A stretch of 64,000 nt of DNA from Hymenobacter sp. 5317J-9 (GCF_022921075.1 NZ_CP095050.1:992001-1056000), one strand, 5' to 3'. Shown: positions 18,341 through 29,318, counted from the stretch's first letter. Program-made: numbers and translations. Notes: generated by a model not told the origin, from the letters alone.

Positions 18341-18683
18341 TCCCCGCGCCAGGTGGCCCAGGGTAAGAAGCCCCGGCTACGTGAGTGGTTGGGGCCTTTG
18401 TGTACCGTTGGGTATGTGGACCAGCTGCGGCGCGTGTCCAGAGCACAATGTTATCAAATTGGTTTTACGCGCTGCGTAATGTCCCTTCTGCGCCCCGCAA
18501 AACAGCCGTTTTGAGTTGACACCATCGCATTCGATTCCAGGCCGACACGAAAGAGCCTGTTTTAAAAGTCTGAATACTACATATGTTTATTTGACTTCTG
18601 CTACCGAATGACTTAGGTTTGATGACTTCCGCATGGCCCTCACGGCCGAGCGGTGCGGCCCCGGATTCTACCCCTCCCCAGCC

Positions 18684-19223
18684 ATGCATTTCCCGATACC
18701 CAAGCTCCTGCTGTTACTGGCGCTGCTCTCCTCGCTGGGGGGCTGCAAGAAAGACCCCGCGCCCGAGCCGCCCACCGACCCGCTCAGCCTGCTGCCGCCC
18801 GAAACCCAGACCGGCCGGCGCACCTTCGGCTGCCTCGTCAACGGCCAAGCCTGGACTCCCGCCGGCAGCCCGCTCGGCGGACCAGTGCTCACAGCCCAGT
18901 ACTTGAATAAACATTTAAGCGTGGTGGCAAGCGGGTTGACCTCCGACGGGAAATCTTCCGGAGGTGTAATACAAATCGGTATCGACAACATCACTACCGT
19001 AGGCCGCTACACCTTAATCAGAAGAGACACCAGCTTCGTCAGTTACGACGATGTAAGGACCAACTGCCTGTATTACCCCAACGCCTCGCACCCGGCCACG
19101 GTGGAAATCACCAAGCTGGACCTGCCCAACCGCATCGTGTCGGGCCGCTTCTCCTTCACGCTGGAAACGCCGGGCTGCGGGCGGGTGGAAGTGACCAACG
19201 GCCGCTTCGATTGCCCTTTTTAA
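18684..19223 (+). CDS. DUF6252-like lipoprotein, copy 1
   Basis: A 179-residue lipoprotein. The signal is MHFPIPKLLLLLALLSSLGG followed directly by the lipid-attached Cys. Then comes a Pro-rich linker (PAPEPPTDPLSLLPPETQTG) and the DUF6252-type opening TFGCLVNGQAWTPAG. The C-terminus ends RIVSGRFSFTLETPGCGR and VTNGRFDCPF. The function of the family is unknown. It is the first gene of a tandemly duplicated pair: copy 2 is at 19584-20123 and has exactly the same length. Both ends are almost identical between copies while the centre diverges. An upstream in-frame ATG at 18633 exists, but only the one at 18684 gives a proper signal peptide. Confidence 0.85.
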   Translation: MHFPIPKLLLLLALLSSLGGCKKDPAPEPPTDPLSLLPPETQTGRRTFGCLVNGQAWTPAGSPLGGPVLTAQYLNKHLSVVASGLTSDGKSSGGVIQIGIDNITTVGRYTLIRRDTSFVSYDDVRTNCLYYPNASHPATVEITKLDLPNRIVSGRFSFTLETPGCGRVEVTNGRFDCPF

Positions 19224-19259
19224 TACCGCTTTTTCACCTTTCACTTTCCCCTTTTCCAC

Positions 19260-19547
19260 ATGAAGCAGTTTCTACTTTCGATGATGCTGGTCCTGGCCAG
19301 CGTTTCCGGCAGCCAGGCCCAAAAGACCGGCGGGCCCACCACGCAGGCCACCGTGCCCGGCGGGGGCGGCCCCGTCGCCCCGCCCGCGTTTGCGCCGCCC
19401 GTCACGGCCTTTGCCGATTCCCTCAACGCCGTCTTTCAGTACCTCGACAAAAGCCGCGTGGCCTCGGGCATCCTCGAAGAATACGGCCTGCAGCTCCTCG
19501 ACCACCTGCCCTTCACCGGCACCAACGGCTTCCCCGTTGCCGGGTAA
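19260..19547 (+). CDS. Short secreted protein, probable truncated N-terminus
   Basis: A 95-residue protein with a signal peptide (MKQFLLSMMLVLASVSGSQAQ), a low-complexity Gly/Pro linker and then FADSLNAVFQYLDKSRVASG and ILEEYGLQLLDHLPFTGTNG before an early stop. The block from AVFQYLDKS to FTGTNGF resembles, from memory, the N-terminus of much longer secreted proteins of Cytophagales, so this may be the stump of a larger gene. It lies 36 bases after DUF6252 copy 1 and forms the second gene of the cassette. A shorter relative follows copy 2 at 20148-20291. Confidence 0.6.
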   Translation: MKQFLLSMMLVLASVSGSQAQKTGGPTTQATVPGGGGPVAPPAFAPPVTAFADSLNAVFQYLDKSRVASGILEEYGLQLLDHLPFTGTNGFPVAG

Positions 19548-19583
19548 CGGACCCTCCTTTGTTCCACGCTTTCCCATTCCGTC

Positions 19584-20123
19584 ATGAACAAACGCCCCCT
19601 TTTCCTCGCCCTAATGCTGCTCTCCCTGCTGGGGGGCTGCAAGAAAGAGCCCGCCCCCGAACCGCCCACCGACCCGCTGAGCCTGCTGCCCCCCGAGACG
19701 CAAACCGGCCAGAGCACCTTCGGCTGCCTGCTCAACGGCCAAGCGTGGCTGCCGGCTGGCAACCCGACAGCAGGAATAACTTTTACAACTCAATATTTTA
19801 ATGGCTCGCTAAAAATAAGTTGCCCCAGGGCTTTTAGCAGTCAAGACGGTACTCGTGTAAATCAGGCAATAGTCTTCAGTATTGACTCTGTTTTCGCGGC
19901 AGGCAATTATGTTATAGATGGCAAAAATGGGAGGACTTTAACATTCTCCGACTACCTCAGCAACTGTACTTGGGTGTCGTCTGCAAGCTCCCCGGCCCAA
20001 ATGCAGCTCACGCGCATGGATTTGGTTAATCGCATCGTGTCAGGGCGTTTTTCCTTCACGCTGGAAACACCTGGCTGTAGTCGTATAGTCGTGACTTACG
20101 GAAGATTCGATTCACGCTTTTAA
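19584..20123 (+). CDS. DUF6252-like lipoprotein, copy 2
   Basis: A 179-residue lipoprotein paralogous to 18684-19223. The signal is MNKRPLFLALMLLSLLGG followed directly by the lipid-attached Cys; the linker PAPEPPTDPLSLLPPETQTG and the TFGCLLNGQAWLPAG opening are shared, and so is the end RIVSGRFSFTLETPGCSR. The middle (about residues 60-140) shares little with copy 1 and is much more AT-rich in DNA than its flanks (for example around 19770-19960). This suggests recombination or diversifying selection on the exposed part. Function unknown. Confidence 0.85.
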   Translation: MNKRPLFLALMLLSLLGGCKKEPAPEPPTDPLSLLPPETQTGQSTFGCLLNGQAWLPAGNPTAGITFTTQYFNGSLKISCPRAFSSQDGTRVNQAIVFSIDSVFAAGNYVIDGKNGRTLTFSDYLSNCTWVSSASSPAQMQLTRMDLVNRIVSGRFSFTLETPGCSRIVVTYGRFDSRF

Positions 20124-20147
20124 TTTTTTCACTTTTTCCTTTTCCAT

Positions 20148-20291
20148 ATGAAGCAGTTTCTACTTTCGCTGGTGCTGGTGCTGGCCAGCGTTTCCGGCAG
20201 CCTGGCCCAAAAGACCGGCGGGCCCACCACGCAGGCCACCGTGCCCGGCCCCGTTGCGCCGCACAATAATTGGCTTGACATCAACCGCTAG
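20148..20291 (+). pseudogene. Truncated copy of the 95-residue secreted protein
   Basis: A 47-codon frame whose first 33 residues repeat the signal peptide and linker of 19260-19547 (MKQFLLSLVLVLASVSGS, then QKTGGPTTQATVPG) before it runs into unrelated sequence and stops. At the DNA level identity is nearly complete for about 100 bases and ends abruptly near 20250. It lies 24 bases after DUF6252 copy 2, in the place the longer version holds after copy 1. It is best read as the broken second half of a duplicated cassette. Confidence 0.7.
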
Positions 20292-20382
20292 CTCGTCTCA
20301 AAAAATATCCGGTTTAGGCGGGAAGTTCTTGGCTGTCCGCTACCTTCCCGCCTCACAACCTAACCTCAACCCTTTACCGCTT

Positions 20383-21093
20383 ATGGCCGCTCCCTACCAC
20401 GACCTGTACGAAAACCATTTCGCCAACATCCGGTGCAGCCGGGCCACGTTTCTGGCCTTCCTGAACTACACCGCCACGGCCACGGCCGGCAGCCCCGTGC
20501 CCGCCCTCAAAAAGCTGAGCGCCGACCTGCAGGCCGCCGCCACCGCGCTGGGCGGCGCCGTGGTGACGCGCGAAGGCCAGGGCGCCACCGGCCAGGCCCT
20601 CACCCGCTCCAAGAAGGACGTGCTGCGCGCCATGCGCGTGTTTGTGCAAGACACCCACGCCGTGCAGCTGGTGCCCGCCTACCGCCAGCAGCCCGGCAAG
20701 CTGAAGGAGCTGCTGCCCCAGGGCCTCATGCACCTCACCGAAGCCAACGCCACCGACCTGCCCGTGCGCTTCGATGCCTTCGCCCAGGCCCTGAAAGCCC
20801 ACGCCGCCGACTTTCCCGCCGACCCCAGCCCCGCCGCCACCGCCCTCTTGGCTGAGCTCACAGCCGCCAGCGCCGCCAAAGACGCCGGCCTGAAAGTGGC
20901 CAAGGAAACCATCGGCAGCATCGGCGGGCAGTGGGCCCAAGCCACCCAGCTGCTCTGGCAAACGCACTGCACCGCCCTGGGCGCCCTGTGGGAGCATCCG
21001 GAGCAGGCCTACCTCTACTTCAACTACGGCCTGCTGCCCAACCGCAACCCCGGCCGCGACAAAGCGGCCAAAGTCCCCGCCGCTACGGCCTGA
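20383..21093 (+). CDS. Helical hypothetical protein
   Basis: A 236-residue protein with no signal peptide or membrane segment. It is rich in Ala, Leu, Gln and Thr and looks all-helical: LKKLSADLQAAATALGGAVV, TRSKKDVLRAMRVFVQDTHA, LLAELTAASAAKDAGLKVAK. A Trp/Tyr-rich end (WAQATQLLWQTHC, EHPEQAYLYFNYGLLPNRNP) precedes a basic tail. I do not recognise a family. The ATG at 20383 is chosen because upstream in-frame residues are low quality and run back into the cassette remnant. It is followed by the repeat region at 21.1-21.6 kb. Confidence 0.65.
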   Translation: MAAPYHDLYENHFANIRCSRATFLAFLNYTATATAGSPVPALKKLSADLQAAATALGGAVVTREGQGATGQALTRSKKDVLRAMRVFVQDTHAVQLVPAYRQQPGKLKELLPQGLMHLTEANATDLPVRFDAFAQALKAHAADFPADPSPAATALLAELTAASAAKDAGLKVAKETIGSIGGQWAQATQLLWQTHCTALGALWEHPEQAYLYFNYGLLPNRNPGRDKAAKVPAATA

Positions 21094-21099
21094 CCCCAG

Positions 21100-21300
21100 C
21101 CCCCTCGCCACGCGTGGCGAGGGCCTCGCCCGATGTGCCCCTGCCATCCGCCACCTGTGGCGACGGGCAGGGGCACTGTACTTCTATGCCCTGCCACCCG
21201 TGGCGGGGGGCGTGGGAACGGTGCCGGGGTAGTCTGCCACGGGTGGCGGGTGGCGTGGTAGGTGTGCTGGCGGGCGCTACCGCGGGTGGCGGCGTGTGTG
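21100..21300. repeat. Cluster of short GC-rich palindromes
   Basis: Right after the helical protein gene come several small inverted repeats based on gccac and gtggc: cctcgccacgcgtggcgagg near 21102-21121, ccgccacctgtggcg near 21149-21163, gccacccgtggcgg near 21193-21206, and gccacgggtggcgg near 21236-21249. The spacing is irregular (about 35-50 bases). I see no gene. This is not a CRISPR array because the units are imperfect and palindromic and lack uniform spacers. Confidence 0.6.
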
Positions 21301-21330
21301 GGGCGCCCCTGGGCGTAGGCGGCGCGGGCG

Positions 21331-21580
21331 TGGCGCCTCACCCCCGGCCCCCTCTCCCAAGGGAGAGGGGGAGCCACGGCGGCGCGGGCGTGGCGCCTCA
21401 CCCCCGGCGGCGCGGGCGGGCGCCTCACCCCCGGCCCCCTCTCCCGAGGGAGAGGGGGAGCCACGGCGGCGCAGTGATATTTCTACTATATTTTCAGCAG
21501 CTATTTCAACCCCAACAACGTCAGGCTCCCCCTCTCCCTTGGGAGAGGGGGCCGGGGGTGAGGCGCCCGCCCGCGCCGCC
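21331..21580. repeat. Palindromic repeat cluster, left of DUF559 gene
   Basis: Three full copies and one partial copy of a module made of ggcgcctcacccccggcc plus the hairpin cctctccc...gggagagg and then gagccacggcggcgc. Two full copies are in + orientation (about 21332-21386 and 21420-21472), one is truncated (21391-21420) and one is inverted (about 21523-21580). An AT-richer spacer (21474-21522) separates + and inverted copies. The inverted copies at 22054-22175 bracket the DUF559 gene on the other side. Confidence 0.85.
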
Positions 21581-21638
21581 CGGGGGCGTAGGCGCCCCGT
21601 CTGAACGCCCCGCTCCGCCATCACTCATTCCCCAACGC

Positions 21639-22094
21639 ATGGAGCATCACCGCGAAGACTACATCTTCAGCGCCGACAAGCGCCAGTACGGCCGGCTCGA
21701 CCTCAAGGGCCGCGCCCGCGCCATGCGCCGGCAGTCCACCGCGGCCGAAGAAGCCCTGTGGCAGGCCCTGCGCGGCGGAAAAATCGGGGCCAGGTTCCGC
21801 CGCCAGCACCCCATCGACCGCTACGTCGTCGACTTCGTGTGCATCGAAGCCAAGCTGGTGCTGGAAGCCGACGGCGCCGCCCACCTCCCGCCCGACCAGC
21901 AGGCCTACGACGCCGGCCGCACCGCCCTGCTCGCCGAGCACGGCTACCGCCTCCTGCGCTTCCCCAACCACCAAATCCTCACGAACCTGCCCCAGGTGCT
22001 GCGCGAAATCCAGGCCGCCCTCCAACCGCCCAACCCAGGCAGCCGCCCCTCATCTGGCTCCCCCTCTCCCTCGGGAGAGGGGGCCGGGGGGTGA
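21639..22094 (+). CDS. DUF559 endonuclease-like protein
   Basis: A 151-residue protein of the DUF559 family, which has the Vsr/restriction-endonuclease-like fold. Typical elements are ARAMRRQSTAAEEALWQALR, GARFRRQHPIDRYVVDFVCI (with the RRQ..I..Y..DF core), KLVLEADGAAH (candidate metal-binding acidic residues), and HGYRLLRFPNHQIL followed by LPQVLREI. Nuclease activity is inferred from the fold only. No signal peptide. The last 14 or so residues (SGSPSPSGEGAGG) are encoded by the palindromic repeat that begins at 22054, so the repeat has become coding or the stop lies by chance inside it. The gene is flanked on both sides by members of the same repeat family. Confidence 0.88.
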   Translation: MEHHREDYIFSADKRQYGRLDLKGRARAMRRQSTAAEEALWQALRGGKIGARFRRQHPIDRYVVDFVCIEAKLVLEADGAAHLPPDQQAYDAGRTALLAEHGYRLLRFPNHQILTNLPQVLREIQAALQPPNPGSRPSSGSPSPSGEGAGG

Positions 22095-22175
22095 AGCGCC
22101 CGCCCGCGCAGCATGCGCCGCCGTGGCTCCCCCTCTCCCTCGGGAGAGGGGGCCGGGGGGTGAGGCGCCACGCCC
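22054..22175. repeat. Two inverted-orientation palindromic repeats
   Basis: Two copies (about 22056-22106 and 22122-22175) of ggctccccctctccc-tcgggagaggggg-ccggggggtgaggcgcc, the reverse complement of the 21.33 and 21.42 kb units. The first overlaps the 3' end of the DUF559 gene. The second lies just before the stop of the leftward histidine kinase gene (22197). Confidence 0.85.
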
Positions 22176-22196
22176 GGAGGATAAGGCACCCCTACG

Positions 22197-24950
<2,754 letters not shown>

Positions 24951-25021
24951 AACGTAAATATGCCGACGCGCGGGGGAAATGGGGAGGGAGACGGTGGGGG
25001 AGCTTTCCCTTTCCCGACCTC

Positions 25022-26602
25022 CTACAGCTCCTTGCGTAGCCGCGCCACCGGAATGTTCAACTGCTCACGGTACTTGGCCACGGTGCGGCGGGCAATGTTG
25101 TAGCCGCGGGCGTTGAGCATCTTCTCCAGCTTGTCGTCGCTCAGCGGCCGGTCCTTGTTTTCCTTGCCGATGAGGTCTTTGAGGATGCTTTTCACCTCGC
25201 GGCTGCTGGCGTCCTCGCCCGAGTCGGTGGCAATGCCTTCGGAGAAAAAGTACTTGAGGGGGTAAATGCCGAACTCCGTCTGAATAGACTTGGAGTTGGC
25301 CACGCGGCTCACCGTCGAAATGTCCATGCCAATCATCTGGGCAATGTCTTTCAGAATCATCGGCTTGAGCTTGCCCTCGTCCCCTTCCAGAAAGAACTCG
25401 CGCTGCAGCTCCACAATGGCGTTCATGGTGCGCAGCAGCGTGTTCTGCCGCTGCCGGATGGCGTCGATGAACCACTTGGCCGAATCCAGCTTCTGCTTCA
25501 CGAAGGTCACGGCTTCCTTCATCTTGGTGTCCTTCTTGGCGGCCTTGTCGTAGGTCCGGAACATCTCGGTGTAGGCCGGGCTCACGCGCAGCTCGGGGGC
25601 GTTGCGGGCGTTCAGGGTCAGGTTGAGCACGCCGTTGTCGTTCGTCAGAATGAAGTCCGGCATCAGGTACTGCGTCTTGCCCAGGCCGGTGGGGCCGCTG
25701 CCGCCCGGCTTCGGGTTCAGCTTCAGAATCACGTTGATGGCTTCTTTCAGCTCGTCATCCTCCAAGTCCAGCTTCTGCTGAATGCGGGGGTAGTGTTTCT
25801 TGCTGAACTCCTCAAACGTATCGGTCAGAATGCGCTCGGCGTTCACGGTGTTCTCGTCCTGCGGGCGGCGCTCCAGCTGCAGCAGCAGGCACTCGGGCAG
25901 GTCGCGCGCCGCGATGCCGGGCGGGTCGAACTGCTGCACCACGCGCAGCACGGCCTCAATCTCGGGCACAGTCACCTCCAGGTTCTGGCTAAAGGCCAAG
26001 TCGTTGGCAATGGCCGAAAGGTCGCGCCGGATGTAGCCGTCGCCGTCAATCGAGCCAATCAGCTGCTGGCCAATGGCCTCCTGGCGCTCGTCGAGGTCGG
26101 CAAAGTGCAGCTGGTCGAGCAGCGAGTCCAGCAAGGAGCCGCTGGTGTCGGCCAGGGGCGTGTCGCGCTCCTCTTCTTCGCCGGGGCCGTCGCCCTGCAT
26201 CTTGTAGCCGGCTATTTCGTCGTCGTTGAGATAGTCGCTCAGGTCGAGGTCGGTGTTGTCGGGGGCTTCGTCGGTCGAAGCCAGGTCTTCCTTGGCGGCC
26301 AGGTCGGGCTCGGGCATTTCGTCGGCCGTGTCCTGGCTGCTGCGGTCCTCAAAATCCTCGTCCAGGGTGTTGTCGTCGTTGTCGAGGCTGGCGTCGGGGT
26401 CGTCGGAATCGTCGCCGTCGTCGTCGCGGTCCAGGTCTTCGGGTTCGTCGGGCTCGTCTTCTTCCAGCGCGGGGTTCACCTCCATTTCCTCCTTGATGCG
26501 CGTCTCAAGCTCCGCCGTCGGGATTTGCAGCAGCTTGATGAACTGAATCTGCTGCGGGCTAAGCTTTTGGGAAAGGAGCTGTTTGAGGTCGAGACGTTGC
26601 AT
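25022..26602 (-). CDS. rpoN: RNA polymerase sigma-54 factor
   Basis: A 526-residue alternative sigma factor that needs AAA+ activators. Region I is LSQKLSPQQIQFIKLLQIPT plus ELETRIKEEMEVNPALEE. Region II is an unusually long acidic linker (about residues 45-150, mostly Asp/Glu/Pro/Ser). The core-binding domain follows (RDLPECLLLQLERR, KLNPKPGG), then the HTH and the RpoN box ARRTVAKYRE near the C-terminus. No bEBP activator gene is in the window. A divergent 28-bp inverted repeat separates it from asnS, and TAATTTCG on the minus strand just upstream is a one-mismatch -7 candidate. Confidence 0.96.
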   Translation of the reverse strand: MQRLDLKQLLSQKLSPQQIQFIKLLQIPTAELETRIKEEMEVNPALEEDEPDEPEDLDRDDDGDDSDDPDASLDNDDNTLDEDFEDRSSQDTADEMPEPDLAAKEDLASTDEAPDNTDLDLSDYLNDDEIAGYKMQGDGPGEEEERDTPLADTSGSLLDSLLDQLHFADLDERQEAIGQQLIGSIDGDGYIRRDLSAIANDLAFSQNLEVTVPEIEAVLRVVQQFDPPGIAARDLPECLLLQLERRPQDENTVNAERILTDTFEEFSKKHYPRIQQKLDLEDDELKEAINVILKLNPKPGGSGPTGLGKTQYLMPDFILTNDNGVLNLTLNARNAPELRVSPAYTEMFRTYDKAAKKDTKMKEAVTFVKQKLDSAKWFIDAIRQRQNTLLRTMNAIVELQREFFLEGDEGKLKPMILKDIAQMIGMDISTVSRVANSKSIQTEFGIYPLKYFFSEGIATDSGEDASSREVKSILKDLIGKENKDRPLSDDKLEKMLNARGYNIARRTVAKYREQLNIPVARLRKEL

Positions 26603-26677
26603 AGTAGCGAAATTACGGAAAGGAGGGGCCGGCGGTCAATTTTACTAAAACTTGGCATGAAAAGTTGATGTAAGCTC

Positions 26678-26753
26678 GTACCCCGAAGCTGTGCTTCGGC
26701 TCGCGTCAGCACATCTGTCGTTCCACGCGAGCCGAAGCACAGCTTCGGGGTAC
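26678..26753. repeat. 28-bp perfect inverted repeat between rpoN and asnS
   Basis: Arms 26678-26705 and 26726-26753 are perfectly complementary and separated by a 20-base spacer. Each arm contains its own small palindrome, ccgaagc-tgt-gcttcgg, so several alternative hairpins or a cruciform can form. It lies between two divergent promoters, not at a gene end, so it is not a simple terminator. It resembles a dispersed MITE-like element; only one copy is in the window. Confidence 0.8.
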
Positions 26754-26766
26754 AGGCCCACGGCCC

Positions 26767-26774
26767 TACCTTTG
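26767..26774 (+). promoter_or_regulatory. -7 box TACCTTTG of asnS
   Basis: An exact TAnnTTTG box 28 bases upstream of the asnS ATG. A partial -33 (TTCG at 26744-26747, 19-base spacer) falls in the right arm of the inverted repeat, so the repeat may contribute to or interfere with this promoter. Confidence 0.6.
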
Positions 26775-26801
26775 CCCTCTCACACCCGCTTCTCCAACAC
26801 T

Positions 26802-28196
26802 ATGTCCCTCAAACGGTCCACCGTCAAAGAACTCCTGGCCAGCCAGGACCTCGACCGCGAAGTCCTCGTCAAAGGCTGGGTTCGCTCCCGCCGCGGCAAC
26901 AAGTACGTGCAGTTTATTATCGTGAACGACGGCTCCACCATCCACACCATTCAGGCCGTGGCCGCCGCCGAGAACTTTCCCGAGGAAACTCTCAAAGACG
27001 TGAGCAACGGCGCCTGCGTGGCCATTCGGGGCCAGCTGGTGGCTTCGCAGGGCAAAGGCCAGGCCGTGGAAATTCAGGCCACCGAAGTGACCGTGCTGGG
27101 CGCCGCCGATGCCGAAGCTTACCCCCTGCAAAAGAAAGCCACCTCGCTGGAGCACCTGCGCGAAATTGCTCACCTGCGCCCCCGCACCAACACCTTCGGG
27201 GCGGTGCTGCGCGTGCGCCACGCGCTGGCCTTTGCCATCCACGACTACTTCAACCGCCACGGCTTCTACTACGTGCACACGCCCATCATCACTGGTTCCG
27301 ACGCCGAGGGCGCCGGCCAGATGTTCCGCGTCACCACGCTGCCGCCCGAGCACCCGCCCCGCACCGCCGACGGCTCGGTGGACTTTTCGGAGGACTTCTT
27401 CGGCAAGCAAACCAACCTCACCGTGTCGGGCCAGCTCGAAGGCGAGTTGGCGGCCATGGCCCTGGGCAGCATCTACACCTTCGGCCCCACGTTCCGGGCC
27501 GAGAACTCCAACACCGCCCGCCACCTGGCCGAGTTCTGGATGATTGAGCCCGAAGTGGCTTTCAACGAGCTCGAAGAAAACATGGACCTGGCCGAGGACT
27601 TCCTCCAGAGCTTGGTGCGCTACGCTCTCGAGCACTGCGCCGACGACCTGCAGTTCCTCAACGACCAGTACGACAAGGAGTTGCTGGGCCGCCTCAACTT
27701 CGTCATCGACAACGCCTTCCAGCGCCTCACCTACACCGAGGCCGTGGAAATCCTGAAGTCGGCCAAGCAGAAGTTTGAATTCCCCGTGGACTGGGGCACC
27801 GACCTGCAGAGCGAGCACGAGCGGTACCTGGTGGAGAAGCACTTCAAAAAGCCCGTCATCCTGACCAACTATCCGAAGGAAATCAAGGCCTTCTACATGA
27901 AGCTGGACGACGACGGCCGCACCGTGCGCGCCATGGACGTGCTGTTTCCGGGCATCGGCGAAATCATCGGCGGCTCGCAGCGCGAAGAGGACTACACCAA
28001 GCTCACCACCCGCATGGCCGAGATGCACGTGCCCGCCGACGAGCTGGACTGGTACCTCGACACCCGCCGCTTCGGCACAGCGCCCCACGCCGGCTTCGGC
28101 CTGGGCTTCGAGCGCCTCGTGCTGTTCGTGACGGGCATGAGCAACATCCGCGACGTAATTCCCTTCCCGCGCTATCCCAAGAATGCGGCATTTTAA
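26802..28196 (+). CDS. asnS: Asparaginyl-tRNA synthetase
   Basis: A 464-residue class IIb synthetase that charges tRNA-Asn. The N-terminal OB-fold is [19 protein letters not shown]. Catalytic motifs are motif 2 around [20 protein letters not shown] with the asparagine-specific MIEPEVAF, and motif 3 [10 protein letters not shown] near the C-terminus. The [11 protein letters not shown] and [13 protein letters not shown] segments are those of AsnRS rather than AspRS. The frame is open from 26691, but upstream residues lie across the inverted repeat and promoter; ATG 26802 starts the family N-terminus. It is monocistronic with a strong terminator. Confidence 0.97.
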   Translation: MSLKRSTVKELLASQDLDREVLVKGWVRSRRGNKYVQFIIVNDGSTIHTIQAVAAAENFPEETLKDVSNGACVAIRGQLVASQGKGQAVEIQATEVTVLGAADAEAYPLQKKATSLEHLREIAHLRPRTNTFGAVLRVRHALAFAIHDYFNRHGFYYVHTPIITGSDAEGAGQMFRVTTLPPEHPPRTADGSVDFSEDFFGKQTNLTVSGQLEGELAAMALGSIYTFGPTFRAENSNTARHLAEFWMIEPEVAFNELEENMDLAEDFLQSLVRYALEHCADDLQFLNDQYDKELLGRLNFVIDNAFQRLTYTEAVEILKSAKQKFEFPVDWGTDLQSEHERYLVEKHFKKPVILTNYPKEIKAFYMKLDDDGRTVRAMDVLFPGIGEIIGGSQREEDYTKLTTRMAEMHVPADELDWYLDTRRFGTAPHAGFGLGFERLVLFVTGMSNIRDVIPFPRYPKNAAF

Positions 28197-28219
28197 ATCT
28201 TAATCAGGTCAACCACACC

Positions 28220-28248
28220 AAAAAAGCGGCCCAACAAGCCGCTTTTTT
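28220..28248 (+). terminator. Terminator of asnS
   Basis: An 11-bp stem, aaaaaagcggc (28220-28230) with gccgctttttt (28238-28248), and a seven-base loop ccaacaa, ending in a T run. It is symmetric enough to act in both directions. Confidence 0.85.
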
Positions 28249-28351
28249 GTTGCTCGATACTATGCAAAAATGAAATATTCATGAAGTGAGGTGAATATGT
28301 GGTAATTTGAAAGCGGTTTTTTCTTTTCACCCTCTTTCCCCTTTCCACCTC

Positions 28352-29290
28352 ATGCGTATACATTTTCTCTCTTCCCGAGCGGCCAAACGCGCCGGCAGCG
28401 CCTTGCTGCTGCTAGGCCTTGGCCGCGCCGCGCAGGCGCAGACGCCGGTCACCATTACAATTGGCGCGGGTACTTCCGCCAGCGCCACCAACGTGCTGCT
28501 AAGCACCAGCACCACCACCAACAAGTACGCGCGCACCATCTCCATCTTTTCGGCCGCCGAGCTCACCGCTGCTGGCGCTGTGCCGGGCAACATCGTTAGC
28601 ATTGCCTGGTTCAAGGGCGGCACTGGGGAACTCACCAGCGCTGACTCGCAGCTTTCGGTGTACATGAAAAGCACCTCGGCCACCAACCTGGGCGGCGACC
28701 CCGTGACCTGGGCCACCGAAGTAGCCACCGCTACGCCCGTCTACACCAACCTCACGCTGTCTATGCCCACGGGCACGGGATTCAAAACCTTCGCGCTGAG
28801 CACGCCCTTCGCCTGGAACGGCACCAGCAACGTGGAAGTACTGGTGGACTGGTACCGCAACGGCACCCCCACCGCCGACATCAGCTGGCAGTACACGGCC
28901 GTGACCGCCGCCTCGGGAGTGCACGCCACCCAAGTCAACAGCGTGGCTATTCCCACGGTGCGCTACGCCGCCAATCGGCCCAATACCCAGTTCGTCATCA
29001 GCCGCACCGGGCTGGCCAACCGTGAGAGCCGTGAGGCGGCCTTGGTGAGCCTCTTTCCCAACCCCGCTTGCCAGCTGCTGAACGTGCTGGTGCCCGCTGA
29101 ACTCACCCACCAACCCGTAGCCGCCACCCTCACAAATGCCTTGGGCCAGGTGGCGCACCGGCAGGTGCTGCCCGCCGGCCCGGCCGGTGCCCAAGGCCAA
29201 CTCGACATCAGCCAACTGGCCGCGGGCGTCTACACCCTGCAACTGACTACCGGCACGGCCTTCATCTCCAAGCGCGTAATCGTAGAGTAA
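28352..29290 (+). CDS. Secreted protein with T9SS sorting domain
   Basis: A 312-residue exported protein. A signal peptide covers about the first 30 residues (basic start, then GSALLLLGLGRAAQAQ). The body (VTITIGAGTSASATNVLLST, SIAWFKGGTGELTSADSQLS, FAWNGTSNVEVLVDWYRNG) is beta-rich and resembles the repeat found in many Bacteroidota secreted proteins of unknown function. Residues about 230-312 form a T9SS type A sorting domain (ALVSLFPNPACQLLNVLVP, then TNALGQVAHRQVL, LAAGVYTLQL, SKRVIVE). It should be exported by T9SS. Start is the ATG at 28352 giving the signal peptide. It is monocistronic. Confidence 0.85.
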   Translation: MRIHFLSSRAAKRAGSALLLLGLGRAAQAQTPVTITIGAGTSASATNVLLSTSTTTNKYARTISIFSAAELTAAGAVPGNIVSIAWFKGGTGELTSADSQLSVYMKSTSATNLGGDPVTWATEVATATPVYTNLTLSMPTGTGFKTFALSTPFAWNGTSNVEVLVDWYRNGTPTADISWQYTAVTAASGVHATQVNSVAIPTVRYAANRPNTQFVISRTGLANRESREAALVSLFPNPACQLLNVLVPAELTHQPVAATLTNALGQVAHRQVLPAGPAGAQGQLDISQLAAGVYTLQLTTGTAFISKRVIVE

Positions 29291-29318
29291 GCCGCTCGTC
29301 GGTCGGCGCACAAAAGAG

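Noticed and set aside
21100..21580. Possible CRISPR array
   Set aside because: Units are inverted palindromes of variable length in both orientations with no uniform spacers, and no cas gene is present.
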